DNA from: an uncultured Flavobacteriales bacterium
GTDB lineage: Bacteria > Bacteroidota > Bacteroidia > Flavobacteriales_D > Crocinitomicaceae
Length of the DNA stretch: 64,000 nucleotides
Direction: 5' to 3'
Assembly (NCBI GenBank): GCA_937876195.1
Contig: CALEIK010000025.1
Span: forward strand, 62,001 to 126,000
Shown here: positions 51,720 to 61,830 of the stretch, in pieces
Layout of the letters: each line of letters starts with the position of its first letter
Position numbering within the stretch: the stretch's first letter is position 1
Position numbers and translations under genes: made by a program
The notes under the pieces: generated by a model
Told to the model about the DNA's origin: nothing
Databases searched by the model: none
Seen by the model: only the letters and a program-made list of their open reading frames with translations

Positions 51720-53300
51720 ATGAGATATTTATTTGTGATAATCGGGATTGCAGCCATCGCAATCGGATGTAAAAAGGAAAAGACTTCGTGGGATACTGAT
51801 TGGAGTGCCCCGCTTATTAGCGATACGATTACGCTTCGGAATTTAGTAAATGACTCTACGTTGACTGAAACGGGAGGTTTTTATGCGCTGAATTTAAATA
51901 GAGAAATTTTCAATTTGAATCTTGGAGAATTAATTAAAATTCCTGATACTACGATTATTGAAGAGTTTACATTCAGTACGAGTTTAAACATACCTGCTGG
52001 CTTAAGCTTCATCAACTCCATAGAAGAGCATGAACTTGACTTGAAAGAAATTCAATTGAAAGAGATTTTTTTAAGCAATGGTCTAATTGATATCAAGGTA
52101 ACGAACCCACTGCCAACAACTGCAATTTTCAGGGTTCAACTGCTTGGTGTTTCAAAAGATGGAGTTGATTTCGACAATACGTACTATGCTCCACCTGGAA
52201 CTCAAACGAATCCTGGAGTTGTCAATAAGACAATTAATTTATCTGGTTATCGCATGGATTTAACTGGTGTTTCTGGTGGGGAATTCAATAAAATTAAGTC
52301 CCAAGTTACTGTGAACTCGGATCCAGCAGGTCCTGATGTGCTTGTTACATCTGCGGATATTATGAATTTTGAAGCAACTTTTAGGGATGTCAACGTGAAT
52401 TATGCACGAGGATATTTTGGAAATAGATTGATTCAGGATACTACGGATGTATTTATTGATGCTCTCGCGGGTGTTGCTGAAGGCACTATCGATATTCCGA
52501 ATACTGCACTTGAGTTTAGAATTGAGAATGGAATCAAAGTAAGTGCGGCTGGAACAATTTTGGACTTTGTGAATGAAAATGGAGTGGGAACTACTGTAGA
52601 TTTGGTAAGTCCATACGTTGGCACACCCTTTAATATTAGTCCAGCGACAGGTGCTTGGTCAAGCCTTACCCCTTCTATAAAAACCCTTTATTTTAATACT
52701 GGGAATAGTAATGTGGAGAGTTATATAGGTAATTTGGGAGCAAAGCACTTACTAGCGTACCAATTTCAAATCAATCCATGGGGGAATACCTCTGGAGGTT
52801 ATGACGAGCTTTTCCCTCATAGTAGATTAAAAGTGAACTTAAGAGCAACGATGCCGCTTTCCATTGGTGTGAATGATTTACTTGTCCGAGATACATTTGA
52901 TTTAGAACTGAACCAGGATCCAGAAAAAACCAGAATTATTTCAGGAGAACTCATACTTAGTGCTAGTAATAGTTTTCCAATTGGAGGAACCGTTAAATTA
53001 CATTTGCTCAATGAGTCTGGAAATGTCTTACACACGATAACTGCTTCACAACCTTTAAAGGCTGCCCAGTTTGGTGCATATAGCACTGCGTACAGTTTCA
53101 ATGTGGCCAACTCAGAACTTGTTTTCAACCTACATGACGGTGTATTGGTCAATGTCAACGATGTTAGGAAAATTGTTGTTGAAGCCGGATTTGCAACGGA
53201 GAATCCAGCCACAAATCTCAATGAACCGATGCAAATACCTGTCGACGCATTTTTGGCGATAAAGCTCAGAGCGAAGTTGAAATCTGAAATGAAATTTTAA
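51720..53300 (+). CDS. Large conserved hypothetical lipoprotein
   Basis: 526 residues with a lipobox (IAIGC, Cys17). The mature chain opens KKEKTSWDTDWSAPLISDTITL and continues as many beta strands (alternating hydrophobic patterns, few helices), without a motif I recognise. It probably lies on the outer membrane. The barrel gene follows after 3 bases and the T9SS protein overlaps that one. The trio is probably a single transcript. The function is unknown. Confidence 0.75.
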   Translation: MRYLFVIIGIAAIAIGCKKEKTSWDTDWSAPLISDTITLRNLVNDSTLTETGGFYALNLNREIFNLNLGELIKIPDTTIIEEFTFSTSLNIPAGLSFINSIEEHELDLKEIQLKEIFLSNGLIDIKVTNPLPTTAIFRVQLLGVSKDGVDFDNTYYAPPGTQTNPGVVNKTINLSGYRMDLTGVSGGEFNKIKSQVTVNSDPAGPDVLVTSADIMNFEATFRDVNVNYARGYFGNRLIQDTTDVFIDALAGVAEGTIDIPNTALEFRIENGIKVSAAGTILDFVNENGVGTTVDLVSPYVGTPFNISPATGAWSSLTPSIKTLYFNTGNSNVESYIGNLGAKHLLAYQFQINPWGNTSGGYDELFPHSRLKVNLRATMPLSIGVNDLLVRDTFDLELNQDPEKTRIISGELILSASNSFPIGGTVKLHLLNESGNVLHTITASQPLKAAQFGAYSTAYSFNVANSELVFNLHDGVLVNVNDVRKIVVEAGFATENPATNLNEPMQIPVDAFLAIKLRAKLKSEMKF

Positions 53301-53303
53301 AGG

Positions 53304-54539
53304 ATGAATAGATGCGCTAAAAATCTATTTTTTGGGTGTGCGTTTTGGTCCTTTGTTGGACAAGCTCAATTGATGCCCATCAATTATGATACACTTGAAG
53401 TGAAACATGAAGTTATCATTGATGGTGGTGTCGATTATTACGGAACATCTGTGCAGAATGATATGCTTTCGAAGTTTGTAAGAGGAGGACATATCACTGA
53501 AGAAATTAAAGACAATTCTTTCAATCGTCATGGTGCGATTAACCGCATCGGTGGAGTGATGGGAGGAGAAGTGGAATATCGAAACTACACGAAGCGATTA
53601 TTTAAGTCAAAAGATTGGGGGTTTAACATCAAGGCAGGATACAATACTTTTGGAGCTGCAATCTACTCGAAGGACTTATTCGGAGCGATATTCTATGGGA
53701 ATCAGCGCTACGAAGGTGAAACAATGGATTTTTCAGGTTCTAGATTCACATTACTTACCTATCAGAAGGTGGGAATTGGTTTGATTAGCGCGAAGTCAAA
53801 ATCTAGTGTTTCACTGAATTTTTACAATATCAGTAATCGCACAACGGGTGATTTGAGAAAGGCAGAAATATTCCAGCATGAAGACGGAGAGACTATTGAT
53901 ATCACAATGCAAGGTCAATTCGAGCAGACCAATTCAAAAAAATTCAATCAGGGAATTGGAATCGGAATAGATGCCGATTTTAAATTTCCAGTAAATTGGC
54001 TTGGGAATAGAACTGCATACATCCAGTTTAGTGCAAAGAACATTGGTGTCGCACATATGTACGAAAAGCAAAAAGTATATTCCTTTGATACAACTTTCAC
54101 CTTCAGCGGGTTTCAAATGGAGGATTTCATTGGAGAGAGTTCAGTTTTTCAAGATACAACGTTTAGCTTTCTAGATACGCTTGGCATATCTTCGACAGAA
54201 AGGAACCGTACCGAAATGCTCCCTGGTTTTATACAAGTAGCAAAAATTGTTGACAATATGCAAGAAGCAAAATGGCAATCTTTTTTTGGTGTTCGTGTGT
54301 ACACGACGGTGCTTTATAGCCCTTATGTATTCGGTGGAGTTGACTATAGAGCAGCGTCATGGTTGCACCTTGGTGCAAACATAGCGTACGGGGGATTTGG
54401 AAAACTGCGAGGCGGAATTTATGCTGGAGCACAATTTAAGAAATACTCAGTGGGACTAAGCTCAGAAAATATCACGGGCTGGTTTACAAGAAATTCAAGT
54501 GGACAATCATTTTATATTCGATTAGGATGCGCAATTTAA
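53304..54539 (+). CDS. Outer-membrane beta-barrel protein (DUF5723-like)
   Basis: 411 residues with a signal peptide (NLFFGCAFWSFVGQAQ). Long strands rich in Gly/Tyr/Phe (e.g. DWGFNIKAGYNTFGAAIY and KSSVSLNFYNISN) and a final SFYIRLGCAI point to an outer-membrane barrel of the DUF5723/PorV-like style; the exact family is uncertain. It follows the lipoprotein by 3 bases and overlaps the T9SS protein by 13 bases. It may export or anchor its neighbours. Confidence 0.75.
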   Translation: MNRCAKNLFFGCAFWSFVGQAQLMPINYDTLEVKHEVIIDGGVDYYGTSVQNDMLSKFVRGGHITEEIKDNSFNRHGAINRIGGVMGGEVEYRNYTKRLFKSKDWGFNIKAGYNTFGAAIYSKDLFGAIFYGNQRYEGETMDFSGSRFTLLTYQKVGIGLISAKSKSSVSLNFYNISNRTTGDLRKAEIFQHEDGETIDITMQGQFEQTNSKKFNQGIGIGIDADFKFPVNWLGNRTAYIQFSAKNIGVAHMYEKQKVYSFDTTFTFSGFQMEDFIGESSVFQDTTFSFLDTLGISSTERNRTEMLPGFIQVAKIVDNMQEAKWQSFFGVRVYTTVLYSPYVFGGVDYRAASWLHLGANIAYGGFGKLRGGIYAGAQFKKYSVGLSSENITGWFTRNSSGQSFYIRLGCAI

Positions 54540-55978
54540 TTACCATAGTCATATTATTCATCAGTTGCTCAACGAGTTTCGGACAGATTAAATTCTTTAA
54601 TCTTTATACTAACAATGGTTCAGACCAAGGACAAGGAATTGTTCAGTTAGAGGACAGTAGTTATGTTATCACGGGTTCATCGAGCAGTTTTAGCGGTTCG
54701 GCACAGGCGTTTTTGATGAAAATAGATAGCCTTGGAAATTACATTTGGTCGAATCACTACGGTGGAGCGGAAGCTGAATCCGGAAGAAGAGTGCTTTATA
54801 AAAAGGATTTTGGATATTTCATTTGCGGATTTACCAATTCTTTTGGAGCTGGAGATTTTGACTACTACCTTGTGAAGGTGGATGAAAATGGAATTTTTGA
54901 ATGGGAAAAATCGTATGGAGGTACGGGTTGGGAACGCGTTCACGATGCTGCCCTAACGAGAGATACAGGAACGATTATGGTTGGTGAAACAAGTTCAAAT
55001 GAAACCGACAATCAAGATATATATATTGTGCGCACTGACATTCAAGGAGATACACTTTGGACAAAAACAATCGGTGGGTCAGGAGCAGATTTCGCCACAT
55101 GTATAAGGGCTTTTACAGATTCTACGTATTTAATAGGTGGACAAACGTATGTGGAGGACTCGTTGTTGACAAAAGGGTACATGATACACTTACATGAAGA
55201 TGGAACAATTCTTTGGGAGAGCACTTTTGGTGCGAATGGAGATTATTGGGTGGGTGATTTTGTATTTAACGGCCCAATTGCTGTTGGAATTGGAGGGACG
55301 GAAGGAGATCTTACAGATGATGTCGACTTGTTTATATTCTCACATTATATGGATGGAGTTTTCGGAGGTGGATATAGTGTTCTTTATGAGGGCGATGCCG
55401 ATGGTAAGAGCATTGTCCAGTTCGGAGCGACGAATGATTATTATCTAGGCTTCCATACAATCAACCAGCTTACGTACCCCGGCGGCACTGATGTAAATAT
55501 CTCAAAACATGTAGAGCCTGGATTTTTTTGGGAAGAAACTATCCCTATAGGCTTTGAAAATCCAGATGTGATTGGGGACATGATTCCCACCAGCGACAAT
55601 GGAGCTATTATGGTTGGCTATACGACAGGTGTGATCTCTGGCGGAAATGAGATCTTTGTAGCTAAAATAGGTCCCAATGATGATTATCCGTATATTGATA
55701 ATTCCTCCACACAAAATGTGGTTGCGTTGGATGAGATTACGGTGCTCCCTGATTGGTCCATCTATCCAAATCCAGCCGAAACTTTTGTGAATGTATCCAC
55801 TGAAAACATAAATTACACGTATGTCAGATTGTACAATTCCTTGGGTGAATTAGTCGCTCAGTACGACTTTTCTAAGAAGCAAAAGCTAGATGTTTCAGCG
55901 CTGAACGCTGGCTTGTATTTGATTGAAATTGGGGGTGAAAATCTGACTCCAAGTAGAAGTCAGTTGATTGTGAAGTAA
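54527..55978 (+). CDS. T9SS-secreted beta-propeller-like protein
   Basis: 483 residues with a signal peptide (ITIVILFISCSTSFGQ). The body has seven or so repeats of the DSSYVITGSS / FLMKIDSLGNYIWSNHYGG / DFDYYLVKVDENGIFEWEKSYGG kind, a propeller pattern common in Bacteroidota surface proteins. The last ~75 residues (PDWSIYPNPAETFVNV ... LNAGLYLIEIGG) form a type A T9SS sorting domain. The start overlaps the barrel gene by 13 bases. Its stop abuts the convergent kdsC stop. Confidence 0.88.
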   Translation: MRNLITIVILFISCSTSFGQIKFFNLYTNNGSDQGQGIVQLEDSSYVITGSSSSFSGSAQAFLMKIDSLGNYIWSNHYGGAEAESGRRVLYKKDFGYFICGFTNSFGAGDFDYYLVKVDENGIFEWEKSYGGTGWERVHDAALTRDTGTIMVGETSSNETDNQDIYIVRTDIQGDTLWTKTIGGSGADFATCIRAFTDSTYLIGGQTYVEDSLLTKGYMIHLHEDGTILWESTFGANGDYWVGDFVFNGPIAVGIGGTEGDLTDDVDLFIFSHYMDGVFGGGYSVLYEGDADGKSIVQFGATNDYYLGFHTINQLTYPGGTDVNISKHVEPGFFWEETIPIGFENPDVIGDMIPTSDNGAIMVGYTTGVISGGNEIFVAKIGPNDDYPYIDNSSTQNVVALDEITVLPDWSIYPNPAETFVNVSTENINYTYVRLYNSLGELVAQYDFSKKQKLDVSALNAGLYLIEIGGENLTPSRSQLIVK

Positions 55979-56497
55979 CTACCAGTGAAATGCTTGGTCG
56001 GAAAACCATTTCCCCTGCACCCGCAACGTTTGCTCTATGAGATCTCTTACACAGTGTCTCCCTCCGTTATAAGGTGATTGATAGTGACAGATTTCTTTCA
56101 CTTCAACAGTAGCATCTTGAGGACAAGTAGCTAATCCCACTTTTTTCATTACCTCGTAATCGGGGATATCATCTCCCATATATGCCACTTGCTGATCGTC
56201 GAAGCCATACTCTTCTTTCAATTTTTCGTATGCGAGTGATTTGTTTTCGGCCGACAGAATGACTTTTTCACAACCGAGATGCAGCAATCGCTTTTTAAGT
56301 GGATCCGAATAGCCACCTGTAATGATTAAGATTCGATAACCCATTTTTGCCGCATATTGAATAGCATAGCAGTCCCGAGTATTTAACGTCCTTACCACTT
56401 CATCTTGGTATAAAATGACCTCTCCATTGGTTAAAACACCGTCCATGTCAAAAATGAAAGTGGTGATTTGGTTCAACTTCTCTTTATAACTTGTCAT
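55979..56497 (-). CDS. kdsC: 3-deoxy-D-manno-octulosonate 8-phosphate phosphatase
   Basis: 172 residues of the HAD-IIIC type. The motifs are FDMDGVLTNG (nucleophile Asp), ITGGYSD (motif II), and MGDDIPDYEVMKKVG (motif IV), with the GLATCPQDA that follows in KdsC. KdsC dephosphorylates KDO-8-phosphate for lipopolysaccharide core. The start overlaps the DUF2520 gene by 14 bases. kdsA/kdsB are not in the window. Confidence 0.9.
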   Translation of the reverse strand: MTSYKEKLNQITTFIFDMDGVLTNGEVILYQDEVVRTLNTRDCYAIQYAAKMGYRILIITGGYSDPLKKRLLHLGCEKVILSAENKSLAYEKLKEEYGFDDQQVAYMGDDIPDYEVMKKVGLATCPQDATVEVKEICHYQSPYNGGRHCVRDLIEQTLRVQGKWFSDQAFHW

Positions 56498-57245
56498 CTT
56501 TGGAGTATGTTTTTTGAATGCTTTTCGTGATGAGCGCGTAAATTTCTTGTTCCATTCCAGTCAGTAATTCGAGGTGCTGGTTGATTGTTTTCACGTCGCC
56601 ACGGCGAGCTGGTCCCGTTTGAGCATTGTAGGGCGATTCGTGCTCGATTTTTCGAATTGTTTCAGCAATGAGCGGTTTCAAATCGTCGAAATGCAAGGAT
56701 TGACGATCTAAATACGTTTTGGAAAGATGAAATAGGTGATTGGTGAAATTGTTCACCAAGACAGCAGCAACATGTAACTTCATCCGTTCTTCGGAATTGG
56801 CGTATTTTACATTTTTACTGATGCGTGTTGCCAGATCAAATAGCTGTTGCTCAAATTCCTTGGTGGTTCCTTCAATAAACAGCGGGACTTCGGAAAAAAG
56901 AACGTCAACTCCTTTTGTAAATGACTGTAAAGGATAAAAAACACCAAGTTGTTCCCTTTTCGGTGCAGATGTCAGATTTGTAGCACCGGAAGTGTACGCA
57001 ACAGGACAAGTTTGAGGAATGGCATTTAACACGCTGGCAATTTGATCATCTGGAACACAGACAATCACCAATTGATGCGGAGCAAGCTGTTCAAAATCAG
57101 TGATGAAGTTAAAATCCGTATGTGTGTTTGATTCACGCACAAGGATAGCGCTCACTTCAATTCCGTTCAATCGAAACACATTTGACAAATGCGAACCGAC
57201 ATTTCCATATCCAACGATCGAAACTTTTTGAATGGAATTTCTCAC
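56484..57245 (-). CDS. Rossmann-fold DUF2520 protein
   Basis: 253 residues. An NAD(P)-binding N-terminus (VSIVGYGNVGSHLSNVF) with LVIVCVPDDQIASVL and YTSGATN is followed by DUF2520 (NSEERMKLHVAAVLVNNFTNHLF, ARRGDVKTINQHL). The family resembles ProC-like reductases, but the substrate is unknown. It overlaps kdsC by 14 bases and lies 15 bases behind secA on the same strand, so the three could form one operon. Confidence 0.88.
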   Translation of the reverse strand: MRNSIQKVSIVGYGNVGSHLSNVFRLNGIEVSAILVRESNTHTDFNFITDFEQLAPHQLVIVCVPDDQIASVLNAIPQTCPVAYTSGATNLTSAPKREQLGVFYPLQSFTKGVDVLFSEVPLFIEGTTKEFEQQLFDLATRISKNVKYANSEERMKLHVAAVLVNNFTNHLFHLSKTYLDRQSLHFDDLKPLIAETIRKIEHESPYNAQTGPARRGDVKTINQHLELLTGMEQEIYALITKSIQKTYSKDDKL

Positions 57246-57260
57246 TGTTTTAATTACTTC

Positions 57261-60200
57261 CTACTTCCCGTGGCATTGCTTGTATTTCTTTCCGCTTCCG
57301 CAAGGACAAGGATCATTTCTACCTACTGTTTTTTCTGCAACGACTGGCTGTTGTTTCACTGGTTCTTGGTTTCCAGAACTTCTGATTGCCTCGCTATAAC
57401 CTTCTCTTCCAGCAATTTCCTTACTAGGAGCAGAAGTTGCTTGTGCTTGTGCGTAATTGCTTTGAGGTGTAATCGCCTTGTTCGTGCTTTCTATCTCTTG
57501 CGAAACTTTTAAATTTAATTTCATCAAAAGTTCGATGGATTCAGCATTCAACCTTCCAAGCATGGATTTGAACAATTCGAACGATTCTAATTTGTAAACA
57601 AGAAGCGGATCTTTTTGCTCGTATTGTGCATTGTTTACTGCCGAACGTAAATCATCCATTTCACGTAAATGTTCCTTCCATTCATTGTCGATCATTCCAA
57701 GAATGACGTTTTTCTCAAAGGATTTTGAAATTTCTTTACCGTTGCTTTTCACCGCATCAGCCAGATTGATGACCAATTGCATTTCTTTCTTCCCATCGGT
57801 TAATGGCAGAACGATGTTTTGATATTTATCAGACATTGTTTCATGGACGTGCTTAATTTGTGGTAAAGCCATCTCACTGATTTTATCATTTTTTCGATCG
57901 TAACGTTCTCTCAATTCTCCATAAACCCTATCGACCAATGTACGATCATCGATTGAAGCATATTCACTTTCCTGTACCGGTGATTGAATTCCAACAACGC
58001 GAATCAATTCAAGTTCAAATGCCTCAAAATTACTTTTGTCGTGCGCGTAGACAATGGATTCACTCATGTCATAGAACATATTATCAATGTCCAAATCCAA
58101 ACGATCTCCAAACAATGCATGTTTACGCTTTTTGTAAATCGCTTTACGTTGCGCGTTCATAACGTCATCATATTCCAATAATCGCTTACGAATTCCGAAG
58201 TTATTCTCCTCCACTTTCTTTTGAGCGCGCTCGATAGATTTAGAAACCATACTATGGGTAATTACCTCACCTTCTTTTAGTCCCATTCTATCCATTAATT
58301 TGGCAATTCGTTCAGAACCAAATTTACGCATCAAATCATCTTCCAATGAAACGAAAAATTGAGAAGAACCTGGATCTCCTTGACGTCCAGAACGACCTCT
58401 TAACTGTCTATCCACACGACGTGAATCATGTCTTTCAGTACCAATAATCGCCAAACCGCCTGCTTCTTTTACACCTTCACCAAGCTTAATATCCGTACCA
58501 CGACCCGCCATATTCGTCGCAATTGTAACTGCTTTTGGTTTACCAGCTTCAGCGACAATCTCTGCCTCTTTTTGGTGGTACTTCGCATTCAATACTTGGT
58601 GATTAATCCCTTTCATTTTAAGCATTCGGCTCAAAAGTTCTGAAATCTCCACCGTTGTTGTACCAACCAATACTGGGCGATTGGCTTCGATCAACTCTTC
58701 AATTTTATCAATAACTGCATTGTACTTTTCACGTGCCGTTTTAAATACAAAATCATGCTGATCTTTACGTTGAATTGGTCTGTTGGTTGGAATAACAACT
58801 ACATCCAATTTATAAATATCCCAAAATTCTTTTGCTTCCGTTTCAGCTGTACCCGTCATCCCCGAAAGTTTGTGGTACATTCTAAAATAGTTCTGAAGCG
58901 TAATCGATGCGTAGGTTTGCGTTGCTGCTTCTACCTGAACATCTTCCTTGGCTTCAATCGCTTGGTGCAATCCGTCTGAATAACGGCGACCTTCCATGAT
59001 CCGTCCCGTTTGCTCATCGACAATTTTCACTTTTCCTTCTAGAATAACGTATTCCACTTCCTTTTCGAATAGGGTGTACGCCTTCAATAGTTGATTGATG
59101 GAGTGAATTCTCTCAGATTTAATGCTGTAGTCGCGAATCAAGGCATCTTTTTTCTCCGAGAATTGTTCAGCAGCCAATTTTTCTTTCTCCAATTGAGCTA
59201 TTTCAGAACCAATGTCTGGCATCACGAAGAATTCTCTATCGTCATTTCCAGAAATTAAGTCAATTCCTTTATCAGTAAGTTCAATCGTGTTATTTTTTTC
59301 GTCAATGACAAAGAACAATTCTTTATCAATTTTCTTCATGTGCTTTCCTTGCTCCTGCATGTAGAAGTTTTCCGTCTTTTGCAAGTGTGCTTTGATTCCA
59401 GGCTCAGATAAATACTTGATGAGCGCCTTGTTTCGAGGAAGTCCTCTGAATGCACGAAGAAGTGCTATTCCACCATCTTCTAACATTTGTTTGGCGTCTT
59501 TACCGTTTTCAACGTCGCCATTGATTACCGTCAGTAATTTTTTTGCGTCTGCGAGGCATTGCGTTACAAATTTTCGCTGCTCAGCAACAATATTTTCTAC
59601 ACGTGGCTTTAATTGATGAAATTCGTGCTCATCTCCACGCGGTGTTGGTCCCGAAATAATTAATGGCGTACGTGCATCATCAATCAATACGGAATCGACC
59701 TCATCGATGATTGCGAAATGGTGTTTTTGTTGTACCAAATCATCAGGACTTGCTGCCATATTGTCACGGAGATAATCAAATCCAAATTCGTTGTTCGTCC
59801 CAAAAATAATATCTGATAAGTATGCTTTTCTACGTTCTGGAGAATTTGGTCTGTGCTTGTCAATACAATCCACTGTCAAACCATGAAACTGGTAAAGCGG
59901 TCCCATCCATTCAGAGTCACGTTTGGCTAAGTAATCATTGACAGTTACCATGTGAACTCCTTTTCCTGAAAGCGCATTGAGGTATACCGGTAAAGTCGCA
60001 ACCAAGGTTTTTCCCTCCCCCGTTTGCATCTCAGCAATGTTTCCTCGGTGTAAAACTCCACCACCCATCAACTGAACATCGTAATGAACCATGTTCCACG
60101 TAGTTTCAGCACCAGCCGCAGTCCATGTATTGCTCCAAATGGCTTTATCACCTTCGATAATAATCCCATCTTTAGATGCCGCCAAATCTTTATCAAATTG

Positions 60201-60599
60201 TTGCGCAGTAACTACTAGCTTACCATTTTCAGACCAGCGTCTGGCAGTTTCTTTCACTACAGCGAAGGCCTCTGGACGAATTGTTTCAAGGACCTCTTCT
60301 ATTTTTTCGTTAATTGATTTTTCTAATTTATCGATGGATTCAAACAATACTTCCTTGTCTTGAACAGCGGTTGAAACATCCGAAGCGGTTGCTTTCAGTT
60401 GACTCAACTCATCCTCTAAAGGTTGAATTTCCTTTTTTATAAGTGATTTGAATTCCTCCGTTTTGGCTCTTAATTCATCGTCCGAAACGCTCAAAAGCGT
60501 GGCGTGAAATTCATTCGCTTTATCGATGGATGGTTGATACTCTTTTCTGTCTTTCGCAGATTTATCACCTAGTAATTTTTTGAATATGTTGAATGCCAT
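57261..60599 (-). CDS. secA: Preprotein translocase ATPase SecA
   Basis: 1112 residues, longer than the E. coli protein (901), as usual in Bacteroidota. SecA pushes preproteins through SecYEG. Walker A is GEGKT (194-198) in AEMQTGEGKT. Walker B is IIDEVDSVLIDDARTPLI near 305, and NMAGRGTDIKLG lies in the second ATPase domain. The extra N-terminal helical stretch (~50-110, EIQPLEDELSQLKATASDV) is the family insertion. The tail ends GRNDPCPCGSGKKYKQCHGK, a Zn-binding CXCX8CH. SecA feeds the T9SS cargo and lipoproteins here. Confidence 0.97.
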   Translation of the reverse strand: MAFNIFKKLLGDKSAKDRKEYQPSIDKANEFHATLLSVSDDELRAKTEEFKSLIKKEIQPLEDELSQLKATASDVSTAVQDKEVLFESIDKLEKSINEKIEEVLETIRPEAFAVVKETARRWSENGKLVVTAQQFDKDLAASKDGIIIEGDKAIWSNTWTAAGAETTWNMVHYDVQLMGGGVLHRGNIAEMQTGEGKTLVATLPVYLNALSGKGVHMVTVNDYLAKRDSEWMGPLYQFHGLTVDCIDKHRPNSPERRKAYLSDIIFGTNNEFGFDYLRDNMAASPDDLVQQKHHFAIIDEVDSVLIDDARTPLIISGPTPRGDEHEFHQLKPRVENIVAEQRKFVTQCLADAKKLLTVINGDVENGKDAKQMLEDGGIALLRAFRGLPRNKALIKYLSEPGIKAHLQKTENFYMQEQGKHMKKIDKELFFVIDEKNNTIELTDKGIDLISGNDDREFFVMPDIGSEIAQLEKEKLAAEQFSEKKDALIRDYSIKSERIHSINQLLKAYTLFEKEVEYVILEGKVKIVDEQTGRIMEGRRYSDGLHQAIEAKEDVQVEAATQTYASITLQNYFRMYHKLSGMTGTAETEAKEFWDIYKLDVVVIPTNRPIQRKDQHDFVFKTAREKYNAVIDKIEELIEANRPVLVGTTTVEISELLSRMLKMKGINHQVLNAKYHQKEAEIVAEAGKPKAVTIATNMAGRGTDIKLGEGVKEAGGLAIIGTERHDSRRVDRQLRGRSGRQGDPGSSQFFVSLEDDLMRKFGSERIAKLMDRMGLKEGEVITHSMVSKSIERAQKKVEENNFGIRKRLLEYDDVMNAQRKAIYKKRKHALFGDRLDLDIDNMFYDMSESIVYAHDKSNFEAFELELIRVVGIQSPVQESEYASIDDRTLVDRVYGELRERYDRKNDKISEMALPQIKHVHETMSDKYQNIVLPLTDGKKEMQLVINLADAVKSNGKEISKSFEKNVILGMIDNEWKEHLREMDDLRSAVNNAQYEQKDPLLVYKLESFELFKSMLGRLNAESIELLMKLNLKVSQEIESTNKAITPQSNYAQAQATSAPSKEIAGREGYSEAIRSSGNQEPVKQQPVVAEKTVGRNDPCPCGSGKKYKQCHGK

Positions 60600-60752
60600 T
60601 ATTTTTGATTAAAACGAGAGAGTAAAGTTAATGAAATATACGTTCTCGAAGAAGTTTATAGTCTAATTATTATGTGTGCGCCGTCACAAATTATTCCAAA
60701 CTTGGGTTTTATGACAAATTGTCTAATCTATAAGAAAGGCAGGCGAAAACAA

Positions 60753-61613
60753 TTAATTTATTTGCAGCCAAAAAGAACCCCCGTGCTTTTCAACGCCTGC
60801 CAAATTTGGATGATCCCAAATCGGAGAAATGATGTTGCTCAATTCCTCATCTTCACTAATGAAAAAATTAGGTAAAATGGTTTTGAATTTAGAATGATTT
60901 GCGAGAATGAACGCTGCAAGCAAGTATTGTTCATTGTAAAAACGATCGCACATAAATTGTGGATAATCGTACGGTAAATAGATGTCATGAATATGCACAA
61001 TCACTCCTTTTTTGAGTGATGGCAATAATTCTAAAAAGCAAATCATTGCATCTGAGTTTGGAAAGACACGATGTGAATTGTCAATAAAAAGAATATCGTT
61101 TTCACCCAAACTGTCGATGATAAATTGATTGTCGGGAAGGTTTTCAAACGGGGAACGAATCACTTCATCCGCCAAATGATCAATGTTCGCTCTTGGAAAT
61201 GGATCGATTGAAATAATCTGAGTACTCAAATTATTTTGAAGGATCGCTTTTCTTGCCACTTTGGTTGAGTTACCAGATCCAATTTCGATATAGGTTGAAG
61301 GCTTTGATTCAGCAATCATTCCGTAAATGCCTACAATGTCCAAACCAGGCAAAAATTGATTGTTCCACGTCGGGTTGTTTTCGTTGTACTCTTGCTTGGC
61401 ATCTTTAATAGAATGAATGGCGTGACTGTGTTCTAAAAATGATTGAAGTCTGCTGGCGTATTCATCCCGATGTGCATTGATAAGCGCGTACAATTGTGAA
61501 TGCGGTGGTTTCCCATGGCCATATCTCGGTGCTGGATTGACAGGATAATCTAAATGTATTGTCTGAAATTTAGTAGATAAAAATCTATAAATTGATTTTA
61601 ATTTATTTGACAT
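60753..61613 (-). CDS. Class I SAM-dependent methyltransferase (Methyltransf_24-like)
   Basis: 286 residues, cytosolic. The SAM loop is YIEIGSGNSTKVA (108-120), with ISIDPFPR as the post-II acidic strand, DILFIDNSHRVF as motif IV, and a VHIHDIYLPYDYP metal/acceptor stretch. It looks like O-methyltransferases of the CmcI/Methyltransf_24 group, often linked to glycan or natural-product genes. No partner gene is adjacent, so the acceptor is unknown. Confidence 0.78.
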   Translation of the reverse strand: MSNKLKSIYRFLSTKFQTIHLDYPVNPAPRYGHGKPPHSQLYALINAHRDEYASRLQSFLEHSHAIHSIKDAKQEYNENNPTWNNQFLPGLDIVGIYGMIAESKPSTYIEIGSGNSTKVARKAILQNNLSTQIISIDPFPRANIDHLADEVIRSPFENLPDNQFIIDSLGENDILFIDNSHRVFPNSDAMICFLELLPSLKKGVIVHIHDIYLPYDYPQFMCDRFYNEQYLLAAFILANHSKFKTILPNFFISEDEELSNIISPIWDHPNLAGVEKHGGSFWLQIN

Positions 61614-61818
61614 AGTTACAATTACTTAAAATGAATCAGTGCGTCATCATTTTTTCGTTTTAATCATCTTCATTATTTAAAAGTAGTAGGTCTTGCTCAT
61701 TCAATTTTTAACCAAAATCAAAAACAGGCTGTAAATATATCTTAAATCTTTAAAGGAGTGAAAAATAAGAGGATTAAAAAAACACTTCTTTATTGACATT
61801 ACATACATTGATTCGCAT

Positions 61819-61826
61819 TATCTTTG
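61819..61826 (+). promoter_or_regulatory. -7 promoter box (TATCTTTG) 4 nt before guaA
   Basis: TATCTTTG matches TAnnTTTG and is followed by CACC and then ATG at 61831. A TTG 23 bases upstream (61793-61795) could be the -33 element. The transcript would begin at or next to the start codon. Confidence 0.6.
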
Positions 61827-61830
61827 CACC

